Source of the DNA: Massariosphaeria phaeospora
Taxonomy: Eukaryota > Ascomycota > Dothideomycetes > Pleosporales
NCBI GenBank assembly: GCA_011032825.1
Contig: JAADJZ010000022.1
Span: 310,001-374,000 of the forward strand
Direction: 5' to 3'
DNA length: 64,000 bases
Made by a program: the position numbers and the translations under genes. The notes below the pieces were generated by a model that made no database searches, had not been told where the DNA came from, and saw nothing but the letters and a program-made list of their open reading frames with translations. How positions within the stretch are numbered: position 1 is the first letter of the stretch; each line of letters opens with the position of its first letter. Of the stretch, positions 21,616-32,400 are shown in pieces.

Positions 21616-22644
21616 TCACGACGCATCCTCCCTCAACTCCGCAACCGCAAAATACCCCTTACTCTCCACAACGCCCCTATCCTTCACCACAGCCGTATAC
21701 TTAACCACCCACTGCGGCTCCACATCGCCGCTCAACCCCTCCCTCCCCTTCCCCTCCTCTCCCGCCAAAACCCCCACGCCCTTCTCCCCCGACCCCAAGA
21801 TCTCCCTCAGCGTGCCCCGCGGCAGCACGTTCGTGCAGTCGTTGTGCGTCAGCAGCTCGATCTTCTCGTTCTTGGCGTAGATGATCAGCGGCTTGGGCAC
21901 GACGCAGCAGTCGCGCACGTTGATCTGGTCAACCACGGGCCGCACCCGCGTCTGCGGGAGCAGCTTGGCCAGCCGCTGCGCGCCGAACTCGGCGATGCCG
22001 AGCTTCGCGACTACGTCTGAGTCGTGCAGCGTCTCGAGCGTGCGCCATGTTGTGACTACCGTGGCGATGTCCTCGGGCCCGCCTGCGTCCGCGTCTTCGT
22101 TCTCCGATGTGGGCGCTGAGGCGGGTGCTGCGGCTGGGTGGGCGTCGGGCTCGAGGTCTGAGTCGGAGTCTTCGTCGTCGTCGGCGTCGAAGGATATCCC
22201 GGGGAACGAGACGATCAGCAGGTCGATGGAGGAGACGCCTAGTTCGTGCAGCACGAGGGCGATGGCGTCGCGGGTCTGCGCGCAGCGCCGGTTCGCAGGG
22301 ATGCCGGGGAGGTAGAAGAGCTTGACGGTGATGTCGTAGGAGGGGCGGGGTTCGGAGAGCGGCGAGGGCGTGTGCGTGGGGATGTAGAGGGTTGGAGGTG
22401 CTGGTTGGTGGGTGGTCCAGGATTTGAAGGAGGGGGTTTGGGAGGCGGGTGTGGAGGCGTCTGGGGAGGGCTGGTGGACGGTGAAGTTTGCGCGCAGCGA
22501 GGAGGTGAGTTCCGTGTTGGACTTCTCGAAGGTTGGGCGCCGGATTACGGACGGGCCGCCGGACATGATGTTTCTGCGGGTTTTGTTAGGATAGCTGGGG
22601 GGTGTGCGGGGGGCGGCGTACGAGGTGGATAGTATGAGCTTCAT
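21616..22644 (-). CDS. gcs2: Glutamate-cysteine ligase modifier (regulatory) subunit
   Basis: Two exons, 22644-22622 (23 nt) and 22573-21616, give 326 residues. The subunit binds and activates the catalytic glutamate-cysteine ligase, the first step of glutathione synthesis. The splice join turns the N-terminus into MKLILSTSNIMSGGPSVIRR, the usual start of fungal GCLM proteins; without it the reading is MKLILSTSYAAPR, with Pro-rich junk. Intron of 48 nt: GTACGC donor, a CTATCCTAAC-type branch, CGCAG acceptor. Seen: SNTELTSSLRANF, YDITVKLFYLPG, an aldo-keto-reductase-like segment SIDLLIVSFPGISFD (about 140-154 after splicing), a low-complexity Asp/Ala/Pro insert, TWRTLETLHDSDVVAKLGIAEFGAQRLAKLL, and VDQINVRDCCVVP. 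The catalytic residues of true aldo-keto reductases are not expected. It is divergent from aps1, 349 bases apart. Confidence 0.88.
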   Translation of the reverse strand: MKLILSTSYAAPRTPPSYPNKTRRNIMSGGPSVIRRPTFEKSNTELTSSLRANFTVHQPSPDASTPASQTPSFKSWTTHQPAPPTLYIPTHTPSPLSEPRPSYDITVKLFYLPGIPANRRCAQTRDAIALVLHELGVSSIDLLIVSFPGISFDADDDEDSDSDLEPDAHPAAAPASAPTSENEDADAGGPEDIATVVTTWRTLETLHDSDVVAKLGIAEFGAQRLAKLLPQTRVRPVVDQINVRDCCVVPKPLIIYAKNEKIELLTHNDCTNVLPRGTLREILGSGEKGVGVLAGEEGKGREGLSGDVEPQWVVKYTAVVKDRGVVESKGYFAVAELREDAS

Positions 22645-22993
22645 GGTGGGAGCTGGCAACTCGAGATTGGAGAGTATGAGGATTGAATGGTTCAGTGCCT
22701 GGCTGTCGGCGTGGTTGGGGCGGGATTGTCGATAGGATAAAAGCTCTGCCGGAGAAGAGGGAAGGTTCTTCGCCAATGCCAGGAACACAGCGAGAAGTAG
22801 GCTGATTCGTGTTGCGGAGCTTTGGTTTGATGTCGATGTTCGCGCGTCGGCGCGGCGCGGGGTGACATGGACAAGCTGACGTCGCGGGGCCTGCTGACGA
22901 GATGCCGATCTCCGATTTTGGCCCTTCGAACACCGCTCGTGCTCGCCCGAACTCTTCCCTCGGCCCTCTCCCCCCCACACATACACACTACAC
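22645..22993. promoter_or_regulatory. Shared divergent promoter region of gcs2 and aps1
   Basis: The 349 bases between the two start codons carry both promoters. The aps1 side ends in a C-rich and then ACAC-rich leader immediately before the ATG. No binding site can be named. Confidence 0.6.
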
Positions 22994-23731
22994 ATGGCGA
23001 TCAAGTAAGTCCCCTTCGCGCACTCAACTTCGCCCTTCACCGCTGACACTGCACAGATATCTCATTCTGCTCTCGCGGCAGGGCAAAGTGGTATGTACTC
23101 GCATTGCCGCCCCACGGCCGCAACTGAAGGTCGATAGCGCCTAGCAAAATGGTTCACGACGCTCGCCCCCAAAGACAAGGCCAAAATCGTCAAAGATGTC
23201 ACGCAGCTCGTCCTCGCCCGCCGCACTCGCATGTGCAATTTCCTGGAGTACAAAGGTATGGCGGTCTGGCAGGGGTGGCCACAAACACGGCTGACAGAAT
23301 TCGTGTAGACACCAAAGTCGTCTACCGCCGATACGCCTCCCTCTTCTTCATCGCCGGCTGCGACGCCATAGACAACGAATTGATCACCCTCGAGATCGTG
23401 CATCGCTACGTTGAGCAGATGGACAAGTACTACGGCAATGTGTGCGAGCTGGATATCATCTTCAACTTCCAGAAGGCCTACTTCATTCTCGACGAGCTGC
23501 TGCTTGCGGGAGAAATGCAGGAGAGCAGCAAGAAGAACGTGCTGCGGTGCATTGGCCAGCAAGACAGTCTCGAGGACATGGAGGTGAGCATCATCTATCG
23601 TCACCCTATTTACCCCCTTCCATTCATACCCACTCCGCCCGCGTCACTTTCTGCACCAAAAGGCTCGGTCTCGCTGACGCGTGCCACTCTCCCGTCAGGC
23701 CGAGGACGATATCGTCACGAAGATCATGTAG
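22994..23731 (+). CDS. aps1: AP-1 adaptor complex sigma subunit
   Basis: Five exons: 22994-23004 (11 nt), 23057-23090, 23138-23255, 23309-23583 and 23699-23731, giving 156 residues, the usual length of the family. The protein is the small sigma chain of the clathrin adaptor AP-1, acting at the trans-Golgi network and endosomes and binding dileucine sorting signals. Seen after joining: [119 protein letters not shown], and [16 protein letters not shown] at the end. The Arg in ARRTRMCNF and the KVRLAKW start point to sigma-1 rather than sigma-2. Donors are GTAAGT, GTATGT, GTATGG and GTGAGC. A long frame running on to 24225 is produced only by reading through introns. Confidence 0.95.
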
Positions 23732-24908
23732 ATGTCGGCCGGCTGTACACACCCACGCCCACAGTGCACATGCCTGAGCCGCCCGAGCCACGCCAATGTC
23801 CCACCTTTCACTCTTGGAACATTGCTAATAGAACGTCCGGTTCGCCCTCCAGGAGGCAGACGATTTCAAGGACAGACTCAGGCAGAGTGGGGTGCTCTAG
23901 TAGCACCGCGGCACAGGACCGAACATCGCTCGCATTGCGCGGCGCAGGGCATCTTTGGAGTTGGATCATCATGGGTTGCAATGCGGTATACCACTTTCCT
24001 TGCCCTCTGTGGCATCTCATGCTAAACATCCGCCACAAGGACAAGGACCACTCTGGTGGAGCTGCGCTTTCAGGCGCGTGGATATGCAGGGCTTCTGGAG
24101 AACGCACTATCTGCCATTATGCCATGACGAGCAAATGGCGATGGATGTACTCTTTACTGCTACTATCTATCTTCGACTGGCGGGTGTTATCCGACTCAGC
24201 TAGGTTGGCTCAAGAGGTCCTATGAGACTCGAACGTGATGAACAATGTCATGCATCGAGACTTGCACCCTTGGTATTCCTTTTGATTGACTTTCTCTCTG
24301 GTCCTGATATCTCTCGTCTTCTTGAGGACGGTGTAGCGGACTGACCGCCCACATGGGGCCCCAGCGGTAGCTAACCACAAGCCCACGCGTTGGCACACTT
24401 CGCATACTCGGACATGATTAACAGCAGCGTCAACACCAAATGAACTCTCGCCGACTTCCCATTCGGTGCGCCCTCGGCATGTCGTTGGCTGGAGGGAGTC
24501 TCGCGCCCGTCTGGATTCTGACCAATAAGGGCGCACGAGGGCGCAACATGACGGCGCCTCAGCCTTAGCTCAGCACTCAGCCGCCAAGGCCACTCCTCTC
24601 CGCAGCGCAACCACAACGAGCGCAACGACACCTCACCCCACCACCGCCGCATCAACACCTACATGAATCCCGCCTGCTAGACGTCCGTCTGGCCGAGCAA
24701 CAGGAAGCCACTTCTCTCCGCAGCCAGCCTAGAGCAGTGTTTACTCGTTGTCCCGGTCCGCGCAAGCCACCCCACCCCCAAACAAAGGAGCCCCCGAGAG
24801 CCAGCGACCGGCTGCGCTGATCCGAACATCCCCGCTGCTACGGCGCATGCTATACGCGACACGCTTCCGATCACTCTATAACCCCCGAGGGTCTCTCAAA
24901 CCGGAACT
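23732..24908. other. Intergenic region between aps1 and maf1
   Basis: 3' flank of aps1 and promoter of maf1. Overlapping frames on both strands lack motifs. The 300 bases before maf1 are C-rich with CGCAGC/CCACC words, as in other promoters of this window. Confidence 0.5.
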
Positions 24909-25995
24909 ATGAAGGTATGTTTGTGTCCTTGCGATAAGGCGCCGATGATGGCATGGCTAACTGTATGACGTGTAGTATCTCGATCTTTGCGCCCTCCACG
25001 AGGTGAACCTCGCCCTCAACTTCGACACCCAAGATTCCGCCATCATTGGAGGATGCGACGTCTGGACGATAAAAGCCGCCGGCAGCGACAAGAAGCTATA
25101 TAAGCGCATCGAGAGGACGTTGGAAGACCGGCACAAGGACCTGATGGCCGCCGTCGCCGACCTGTCCGAGCACTCTGCCGCTCAGTTCGTGAGGCACCTG
25201 AACATAGCAAGGAAAACGCCCTTTGGGAGCTTCAACGAGGCCGCGAACCGGCATACGTTTGCGTATCTGATTGCGACACTGAATGCGACACATATCGATT
25301 ATGACTTCGCGAACACGCTCAATCCGGACGAATTCAGGCGCGAGACGTACAAGACACTCATGCACAAGATCGATACCACCATGTACTACCTGCGCCCGCA
25401 GGTTTACTCTGCTGGCTTGCCCGCTGGAGCCGTTACCCCGCTTGGCTCGCCTATCTGGAGTCCCCGGTCGTGGCAGCTACTGGACAGCGAAATGGGCATG
25501 ACTGAAAGCGAGTGCTATGTCTGGGAACCGGCCGATGACCCCTTCTCGGATGACGGCGCAATCTGGAGTCACCACTTCTTCCTCTACAACAAGGAACGCA
25601 AGCGCGTGTGCTACTTCTACCTCCGCGGCGTCAGCGCGCTGTCCAACAGCCCCAGCGTGGCCATGTCGCTGATGTCCAAGTTCAAGGCAAGCAAATACGA
25701 GTCGTCGGCAAACGCCGGCAGTCGCAAGAGGGCGGAGTACTGGCTGGGCGATCGCGCTAGACGCGGCTTGGAGAGCTACGGCGAAAGCGACGAGCTGGAC
25801 AACATGGTCATTGACCACCCGGGCGAGGTCGTCGATGCCGAAGAGGAGACGTATCTGCCTGCCAGGGAGACCAGTCTCGGCGTCGATTGCTTCTACTCGT
25901 CAGATGGCGACAGCGATGTCGAGAGCTTGAAGGAGAGAGAGAAGAGTGCGGTACGGGCTATGAGCGAGCATATGGCCGACCGCATGGAGATCTAG
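24909..25995 (+). CDS. maf1: Maf1, repressor of RNA polymerase III
   Basis: Two exons: 24909-24914 (only ATG AAG) and 24976-25995, giving 341 residues. Maf1 binds RNA polymerase III and represses tRNA and 5S gene transcription on starvation or stress; it is controlled by TORC1/PKA phosphorylation and moves between cytoplasm and nucleus. The 6-nt exon is supported by GTATGT directly after ATGAAG and a TGTAG acceptor 61 nt on, giving MKYLDLCALHEVNLALNF, the standard Maf1 start. Seen: box A (ALNFDTQDSAIIGGCDVWTIKAAGSDKKLYKRI), linker with NEAANRHTFAYLIATLNATHIDYDFA, TMYYLRPQVYSAG, box B ECYVWEPADDPFSDDGAIWSHHFFLYNKERKRVCYFYLRG, and a Ser/Asp/Glu-rich tail. Without the short exon the model would start at an internal Met and lose the first strand. 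Confidence 0.94.
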
Positions 25996-26244
25996 ACTGC
26001 TCGCTTCATGCCCGCCCGGCTCATATCATGGCACATGCATCACAACTCTCGCTACCATCCAGCCATCTAGCTTCGACGTGGATGAATGGCAATGCGCAGT
26101 TAGTTGGTCATTCAACGTGGCATGGCATGATAACCGGCTGCCACGGACAACCCGATTTCCTTACGTCTCTACGGCTCTTTAAGTGGCGTTCAAAGGGCGC
26201 CTAGGAGTTTCTGCTTTGCTTTGCTTTGCCATTTTCCTTGTTTA

Positions 26245-26316
26245 CGTCTGCGTCTGCGTCTGCGTCTGCGTCTACGTCCACGTCTGCGTCTACATCTGCG
26301 TCTACGTCTACGTCTC
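26245..26316 (+). repeat. (GTCTGC)n minisatellite
   Basis: Six-base units GTCTGC with GTCTAC and GTCCAC variants, about 12 units. It lies 250 bases after the maf1 stop codon, so it may be in that transcript's 3' UTR. Confidence 0.9.
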
Positions 26317-26930
26317 GCCAATCGAGCCACGGTGATGAATGAATGGATCTGGGGCGTTATCGGTGGGTTGGTGGGAGCGATTCTGCGATATACGCCCTTG
26401 TTTTTTTCATCTGTCCGTCGCGCGAGGTCGAGAGATACCCTATTTCCTTTTGCTTGCTTGCTTTCGGTGGTATGGTGGGGTGGGGTATGACTTCTCTTCT
26501 CTTCGGTTTTCTTTCTGGGGTTAGGGGTTTAGGGGGGGGTTGGTTGCGGGTTACGTGCGTGGTGAGGTGGTGGTGGTGGTGGTAATGCTTGCTTAACTGA
26601 GATGAGATGAGCTGGCGGTGAGATGAGCTGAGCTATGAGCGATAGGTGCGTTCTCAATGCCTACCTACCTACATGCGTAGTTTCTTCGATTGATGCCTGC
26701 GTGCGTGCCGAGTTTGTGCGGGGGCACTTCTTTCTTGGTGTGACAGACACTGTGACACGTCAGTGACTGCAATACATCAACATTATGATATACTGCGGCT
26801 CATCTATAACCCAACTCAGCTCTCTGTCTACTTCTCGTGTACTATCGTCTATCTCGCCTATCCTCTGCTATTCCCTTCCTGCTCCTCCAACTAAATTAGA
26901 CTGGTTCACTTTCCTCTTTTCTGTATATAC

Positions 26931-27016
26931 GAAGTGAATTGAATTGAAGTGAATTGAATTAAATTGAATTGAATTAAAGTGAAGTGAAGTCAATTGCATT
27001 GAATTGAACTGAACTG
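26931..27016 (+). repeat. (GAATT)n / (GAAGT)n imperfect repeat
   Basis: Imperfect 5-base repeat of GAATT/GAAGT/AAATT words over about 86 bases. AT-rich and without a frame. Confidence 0.85.
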
Positions 27017-27325
27017 CTTCCGTCCAACTACTCAATCAATCCCAAGGACATCTCGGCCTAATCTAGACTGTAGAGCTATAAGAGTAGGGATAGATAGTAG
27101 GATAGTAGGATATAGGATAAATAAAAGTTAGTTCAGGATACACGAGGACTAAGCTAAGCTGGCTTTATCGCCTTTGTGTGTATGTACTGTGTACAGTTCG
27201 TTTTCTGAGGGGAGAGAGAGTGTAGGAGGGAGTGTTCAGCAGTATACCTACACCTACACCTCCCATCCCCTCATCTCATCTCTATTATTCCCCCTAGTAC
27301 ATTTCATTTTTCCTTTCTTTTCTAT

Positions 27326-27348
27326 AGCTTAGCTTAGCTTAGCTTAGC
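27326..27348 (+). repeat. (AGCTT)n short tandem repeat
   Basis: Four to five AGCTT units. A similar (AGCTC)n run lies at 27898-27920. Confidence 0.8.
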
Positions 27349-30300
27349 ACAACTCAAGAACGAGGCTTGCTTGTACCCATCCCCTCTACCTTATCCTATG
27401 CCGGACTACAAAGTCGTTGTCGTTGTCGCTGTGAATCGAAACAGCTAGTCATTCGTTCACTGCTTGCTAGACTGAACTGAACTGAATTGGACTGGTTTGG
27501 TTTGGGGTTGGGGTTGAATTTAGGTTAGGTTGAGTTGAGTTGCCTCCCCTCCCCCCCTCTCTCTCTGCTGCTGCGAACCCAAACTGTCTCCCCATATACA
27601 CACACACACATCCGTGCATCTACCTTTTAACAAAATATTCAGCATAGCATCCATCGACGTTCCAAATCACACAACTCTGCTAGCGATGTTGATTTTGTCG
27701 CTGTAGGGGGCACGATCGTCGATCGTTCGTGGACTAGCTTGCTGTTTTGGACTCGGTTTGGATTTAGACTAGGTTCAGTTTCCTAATACTCGCTCTGGTG
27801 CTGCAAAACGAACCTTTACCTTCTCGCTACACACATGCACTTACACATCCATCCTTCGAAAAAGTAGTTAGTGTATCATCGACATTCCATTTCGACACAG
27901 CTCAGCTCAGCTCAGCTCAACTGCGTTATTCCTTCCTACTTTTCTACACGCTTGGAAACGAAGCTTGCATACAGCGTGTGAGCGGTTCGTCGGATTCGTA
28001 CTGAACCGATCACTTGTCGTTGATGTTGATGTTGTTGCTGTAGCCAGCGGGTTGATCGTTCACTGCTTGCTCATGGCTCCTACTGGTTTCTACTAGCTCC
28101 TACTTAGAGGCGGGCCATAGTAAGACTACTCACTCACTGCCTATACTTTCTACGTAGCACCTACCTACCTACCTATCCCCGGTGCTAGACAGATACGATG
28201 AGACTGTGTAAAGAAAACAGTTCGGTTGCACTCTCTTAGGCTGGACTTGCGCGAATATGAATATGTGTGTACTGATAAGCGGATCGATCGCGTTGTCGAA
28301 ACTAAACTTCAGACTACACTGTGTATCTTAGTCGGTTGGCAACGGGTTGGTTGGGTTGGGTTGAGTTGTGTCATGGGGGGAGTGTTGCTAACAGCCTGAC
28401 ATGTGTGCGACCTGCTGCTCTCGTTAGTGTAGTGTATTACAGTGTGTGTGTGTAGCGGAGGATGATGTTGAGAAGAAATGCAGCACCATCGCAGTCCAGT
28501 TGATGGCCCACTACTTTGTACTGAGTGAATGCCAGCTGCACTACAGCGCAGAAACCGAACCGAACCGAACCGATCCGCAGTGACGCTGATGCATGCATGT
28601 AGATAGACTACCACGATCTGTGCATATCAGTCAGCAAATGCAATCCCTAGCACGATAAAGAGGAACGCTGTGGCACTGCCTTACTCCGCTCAGATAAGAC
28701 TCGGGTTCACCCTCATGCAAGGGTTGGGAGCCGGCCGCAAACTTCCTTCTGCGGCGACGACATGTATGTTTCTGCATAGCCCCGTTGCATATATCCCGAT
28801 GTGCGTCGGTGTTCTGGCCGCAGTAAGGTAGGTAGTGTGGTAGGTGCCTAGGGATTCGTTGTTGACTCATCGTCGTAGATACCTATCGTCGGCGACAAAA
28901 CGCACAATGATCAGCCCTGGCGCCTGTGTTGGTGGCCTTGCTCAGCACCAATCTTCGAGTTCGTGCGGTTAATACGGCTAGTGTTCAGTCAGCTTGAGCC
29001 AAAAAGTGATATTCACCGATCACGCTGTCGTGTATGTCAAGTGGGACCCGTGCCTCACCGATCAGGTACAAATTCCAGCCCATAGCACCAATGCCATGCA
29101 ATCCCGGCGCTACGGACCTGGGGTGCAGTACCATTACCAGTGATGGAAGCCACCAACCGATATTGGGACGACGCTCGCCGCAATGCTGACTTCGGAAATA
29201 TTACCTGGAAGTATCGTGTACGCGTTTTGGCTACCTTGCGTACTGGTACGCTTTTTCGAGTGTCAATCCTGGCGACTGACTTGGTCCTCGCCGTAACTAG
29301 TTCTCACGAAGCTAGGGTCGATCAGCATCGTAGTATTGGGTGAAAATCATTTCGGCCCCGAATGAGGCATTCCGGTACTAAGTCGCGCCCTACGCCTCTT
29401 TCAGGCCGGCCCACATGACGTGTCTTCTTGAAGCGTCGTCAGCCCCGTCGCAAGGCTGAATGACCCACAACATCGCATAGCGTCGGTATCGTGATGGAGA
29501 GCGCATAACATGTTCCATATCTTGTATGCTTGAAGTGCTTTGCCTCAGTTTCATACTGCTATGTATGCTTTGAGCACCATAATTCGTTATCTTCTTTCCG
29601 ATGCTGATGTGTCGAAATTTGGCCGCCTCTGGCTTGCTGTTTAATTAGGGCAATAATAGAAGAGACATGATTCATGAATGGCAATGAGCAATTGGCAGGG
29701 GAGTGATCGTCGAAAAAGGAATACTTCCGATGTAAACACTACCAGTGATCTTGTGACGTGGCCGTCTTAGGCAGCGATAGCAGTAATCCAGGTACGCGAG
29801 TAAGGCGAGAGAAGGTATTCAGCCCAGAGATGATGTGAGCTTGGGAACGACAACTGTGAGGCGTAATAAGCAACGCGGAAATAAGGTTGTCGCATAGAGT
29901 TTCTGATGGTGTGAGAGAGATAGTCTAGTGCTGAGAGGCTTTGCACCTACGCCAGCCAAACACCAGTCCAATTATTTAGTCTGACGAATCATGAGTCCAG
30001 GGCTCAATAATACAAGGGGGTAACGGACGCTCCGTCGCAACGTGCCGGAGCGGAGTCGTAATGAAGAGCCATTGAAAGTTGTGGCTGATTCCAGCATCTT
30101 TCTGGACCATTCGCAGGCGATCCACCTATTTTAATAGAAAGCCACTAGAAGATTTCTGCTGGTCATGTACATATGTTAAGATCAACTTGGGAGAGGCTTC
30201 GGACCGATCACAGGTGTTCAGCTGAGCGCTGGAGGCTTCCCGCATCTAAAACGTAGTTGCCGCAGCGATCCAGGTTCGCAACGTTTCAAGTAAGCGAGGT

Positions 30301-32400
30301 GTGGGTGAAGCGTAGATCTGTGGTTCGCCCGCGAATTGGGTTGATATCAGCGCATGTAAGGAAAAGTATGAAAATTGCTCAAAAAGCCTGGTTAATGTCT
30401 TGTACTTTGGCTGGCCAAAGTCGTCTGAGAGGAGCCTCTAATGGAGAACGTAAAGCATGGTGAATATTGATGTTGCATGCCAGGTGGATGCACTGACAAC
30501 GTTGTCCTCACAGGCTGACCTCAAGGGTTGCTGGCGTGTGTCTGGGTTTTGACATCCAATTTGAGTGCGGCTGAGGGAGGGACCCGTCTACCTAGATGTG
30601 TAGGATGAGAAATAACTGAGACTGATCAGAGTTTCTAGTAAACATTTGAGGCCAGATGTAAAGACGAAAGCAAGACGAGGATGGCTTGGATGCGTTGTTT
30701 GCGAATTGAGCAGGTGCGTTCGCGGCTCTTCCCTTGATTGGTCGATATTGCTGGCTCGCTAATTTGGATTGCCTCTTTCGGCATTTGACAATGAAGGCCG
30801 GAGATTTGTTCGTATCCAGGAGCGTCTTCCAAAACCTTTGACCGATGCGCCACAGCAATTACCGACAGATTACTGCGGTTCTTGAGATCCCCTTTCGTTG
30901 AGTCCACGTAAGTAGGTATACCCAGCGGGCTGTTGTTGTGTCGCAAGGGACCGTCGATTCAGCGCCACGGGTCTGCCACAAGGGTTTTACCAACTCACCA
31001 TTACCAAATTGCCAATTCGATCCGAAATTGCGAATCTCAATGACAACATTACAACGCGCAAGGTGGATAGAGTGGAGGAAAGAAGGGCGCGCAAGCCACT
31101 GTGCAACAGACAGCAACTGTTGGATCCAAAGATAGAGCAGAGCGCGAGCCACAAGGCTTATGTGCTGCCTTGCGAGATGAGCGGTTTGTCTTACCACGAT
31201 GTGGTAATGCGTTGAGGGGCATCGCCCTTATTGGATAGATTCTTGACGCTGTTGACAGTCGTGACAGGTGACGGGTCGTCTGCAGGCGTTTCATCAATTG
31301 CGCTGTTGCGCACTGCTCTTGGAAACCAATTGAATAGAGCGGGGCGGGGCGGAGTTGGGGGCCCGTGGAGACGGGAATCATAAACTTTGTGGCAGTGTTG
31401 GCGTTCAGACTACGTCCTGTTGGACCTGAGAATGATGAGCAAGAGGAAACTGACCGATGAGCGCAGCTGAGAGTCGGAATAGCACTGGCCTGGATAATGA
31501 GAAGGCAATGGAGTACGTATGCAAGTCAGATAGATGGTCGCTTTCTCACCGCTCCGCTCAGATGGATGGAAGAGGGTTAGAGTTCGACGGCGCAGAGTAC
31601 AACGGGACGGCGTGTCCACATGGAAAGCCGTGAAGCCGTTGGCACGGCGCTATTACCATAGATCGGATCTCCAAGCCGAGATCGCTGTGGTTGTGGGACG
31701 TTATACAACGTTGGTTTTCGTGAAAACCCATTCTAGAGTCGGAAGCTAATCTGGGGGTTCTTTTAAGAACGAACGGCGACCTCGGGAACGATTGAGTTGT
31801 TGGACGCAGAAAGGCCTTTTTCGAGAGCAGATTAGCTCGCCGAGTGTCCCTGGAGATCATGTGGGCGGCGGAATAGCCCGGCGGGAAGCAGCCAGGCCGA
31901 GGGCTATTGATATGGTGACGTCGCAACATGCTGAACGAGTTGAGAGTGTACGGAGTACCGACCAGAGCATGATAGCTGGGATGGAGGTTGGCGGCGTGCC
32001 TGAGCATGTCCTGCAGGGACACGGCGTGCCTGAAGCCCCTACGATTGCGACTGCAGACTGCAGATGTGGAGAGGTTGATTTCCAGTGACTTGCAGCGGCA
32101 AAACCTCGTGGAGGGGCCTTCAGGAGCGGATTAGCGGACGGCCTAGCGGACTGCTTAGCGGCGGGTGATGGCCTTGCGCGTGAGGAGCACCAAAAGCAAA
32201 GCTTTGGCTTGCAGCTGTTCGATAGACATGGCGAATCGCAAAGCGAGCAGTTTGCCCTCTTGGTGTTACGTGCGCCAGAAGAAGGTTGCTGGCGCTACAG
32301 ACGCCGAGGGACTGCATCGCTGACGAGTGCAGGCTGCGGCGGTAGTGTCGAACTCGTCGTATGCGTGTCTGATGGTCTATACACCATCTGAACCGGGCGC

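Larger units (their letters stand above)
25996..32400. other. Gene-poor tract rich in simple repeats
   Basis: About 6.4 kb without a supportable gene. The first 2.9 kb (26.0-28.9 kb) is a patchwork of short tandem repeats and mirror-like AG/CT and GAATT words, probably in part the maf1 3' flank. From 28.9 to 32.4 kb the composition is ordinary, with only short frames (under 155 codons) that overlap in opposite strands and show no motif. I see no tRNA, snRNA or transposase signature. Confidence 0.55.

Noticed and set aside
22645..23049. N-terminal extension of the glutamate-cysteine ligase modifier to 477 codons
   Set aside because: The extra residues come from reading through the intron and the divergent promoter; the spliced start MKLILSTSNIMSGGPSVI matches the family.
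23149..24225. 358-codon plus-strand frame over the AP-1 sigma gene
   Set aside because: It is a read-through of aps1 introns; the spliced gene ends at 23731 and the rest has no family resemblance.
26515..26545. GGGGTTAGGGGTTTAGGGG, telomere-like sequence
   Set aside because: Only two imperfect units in otherwise G-rich simple sequence; not a telomeric array.
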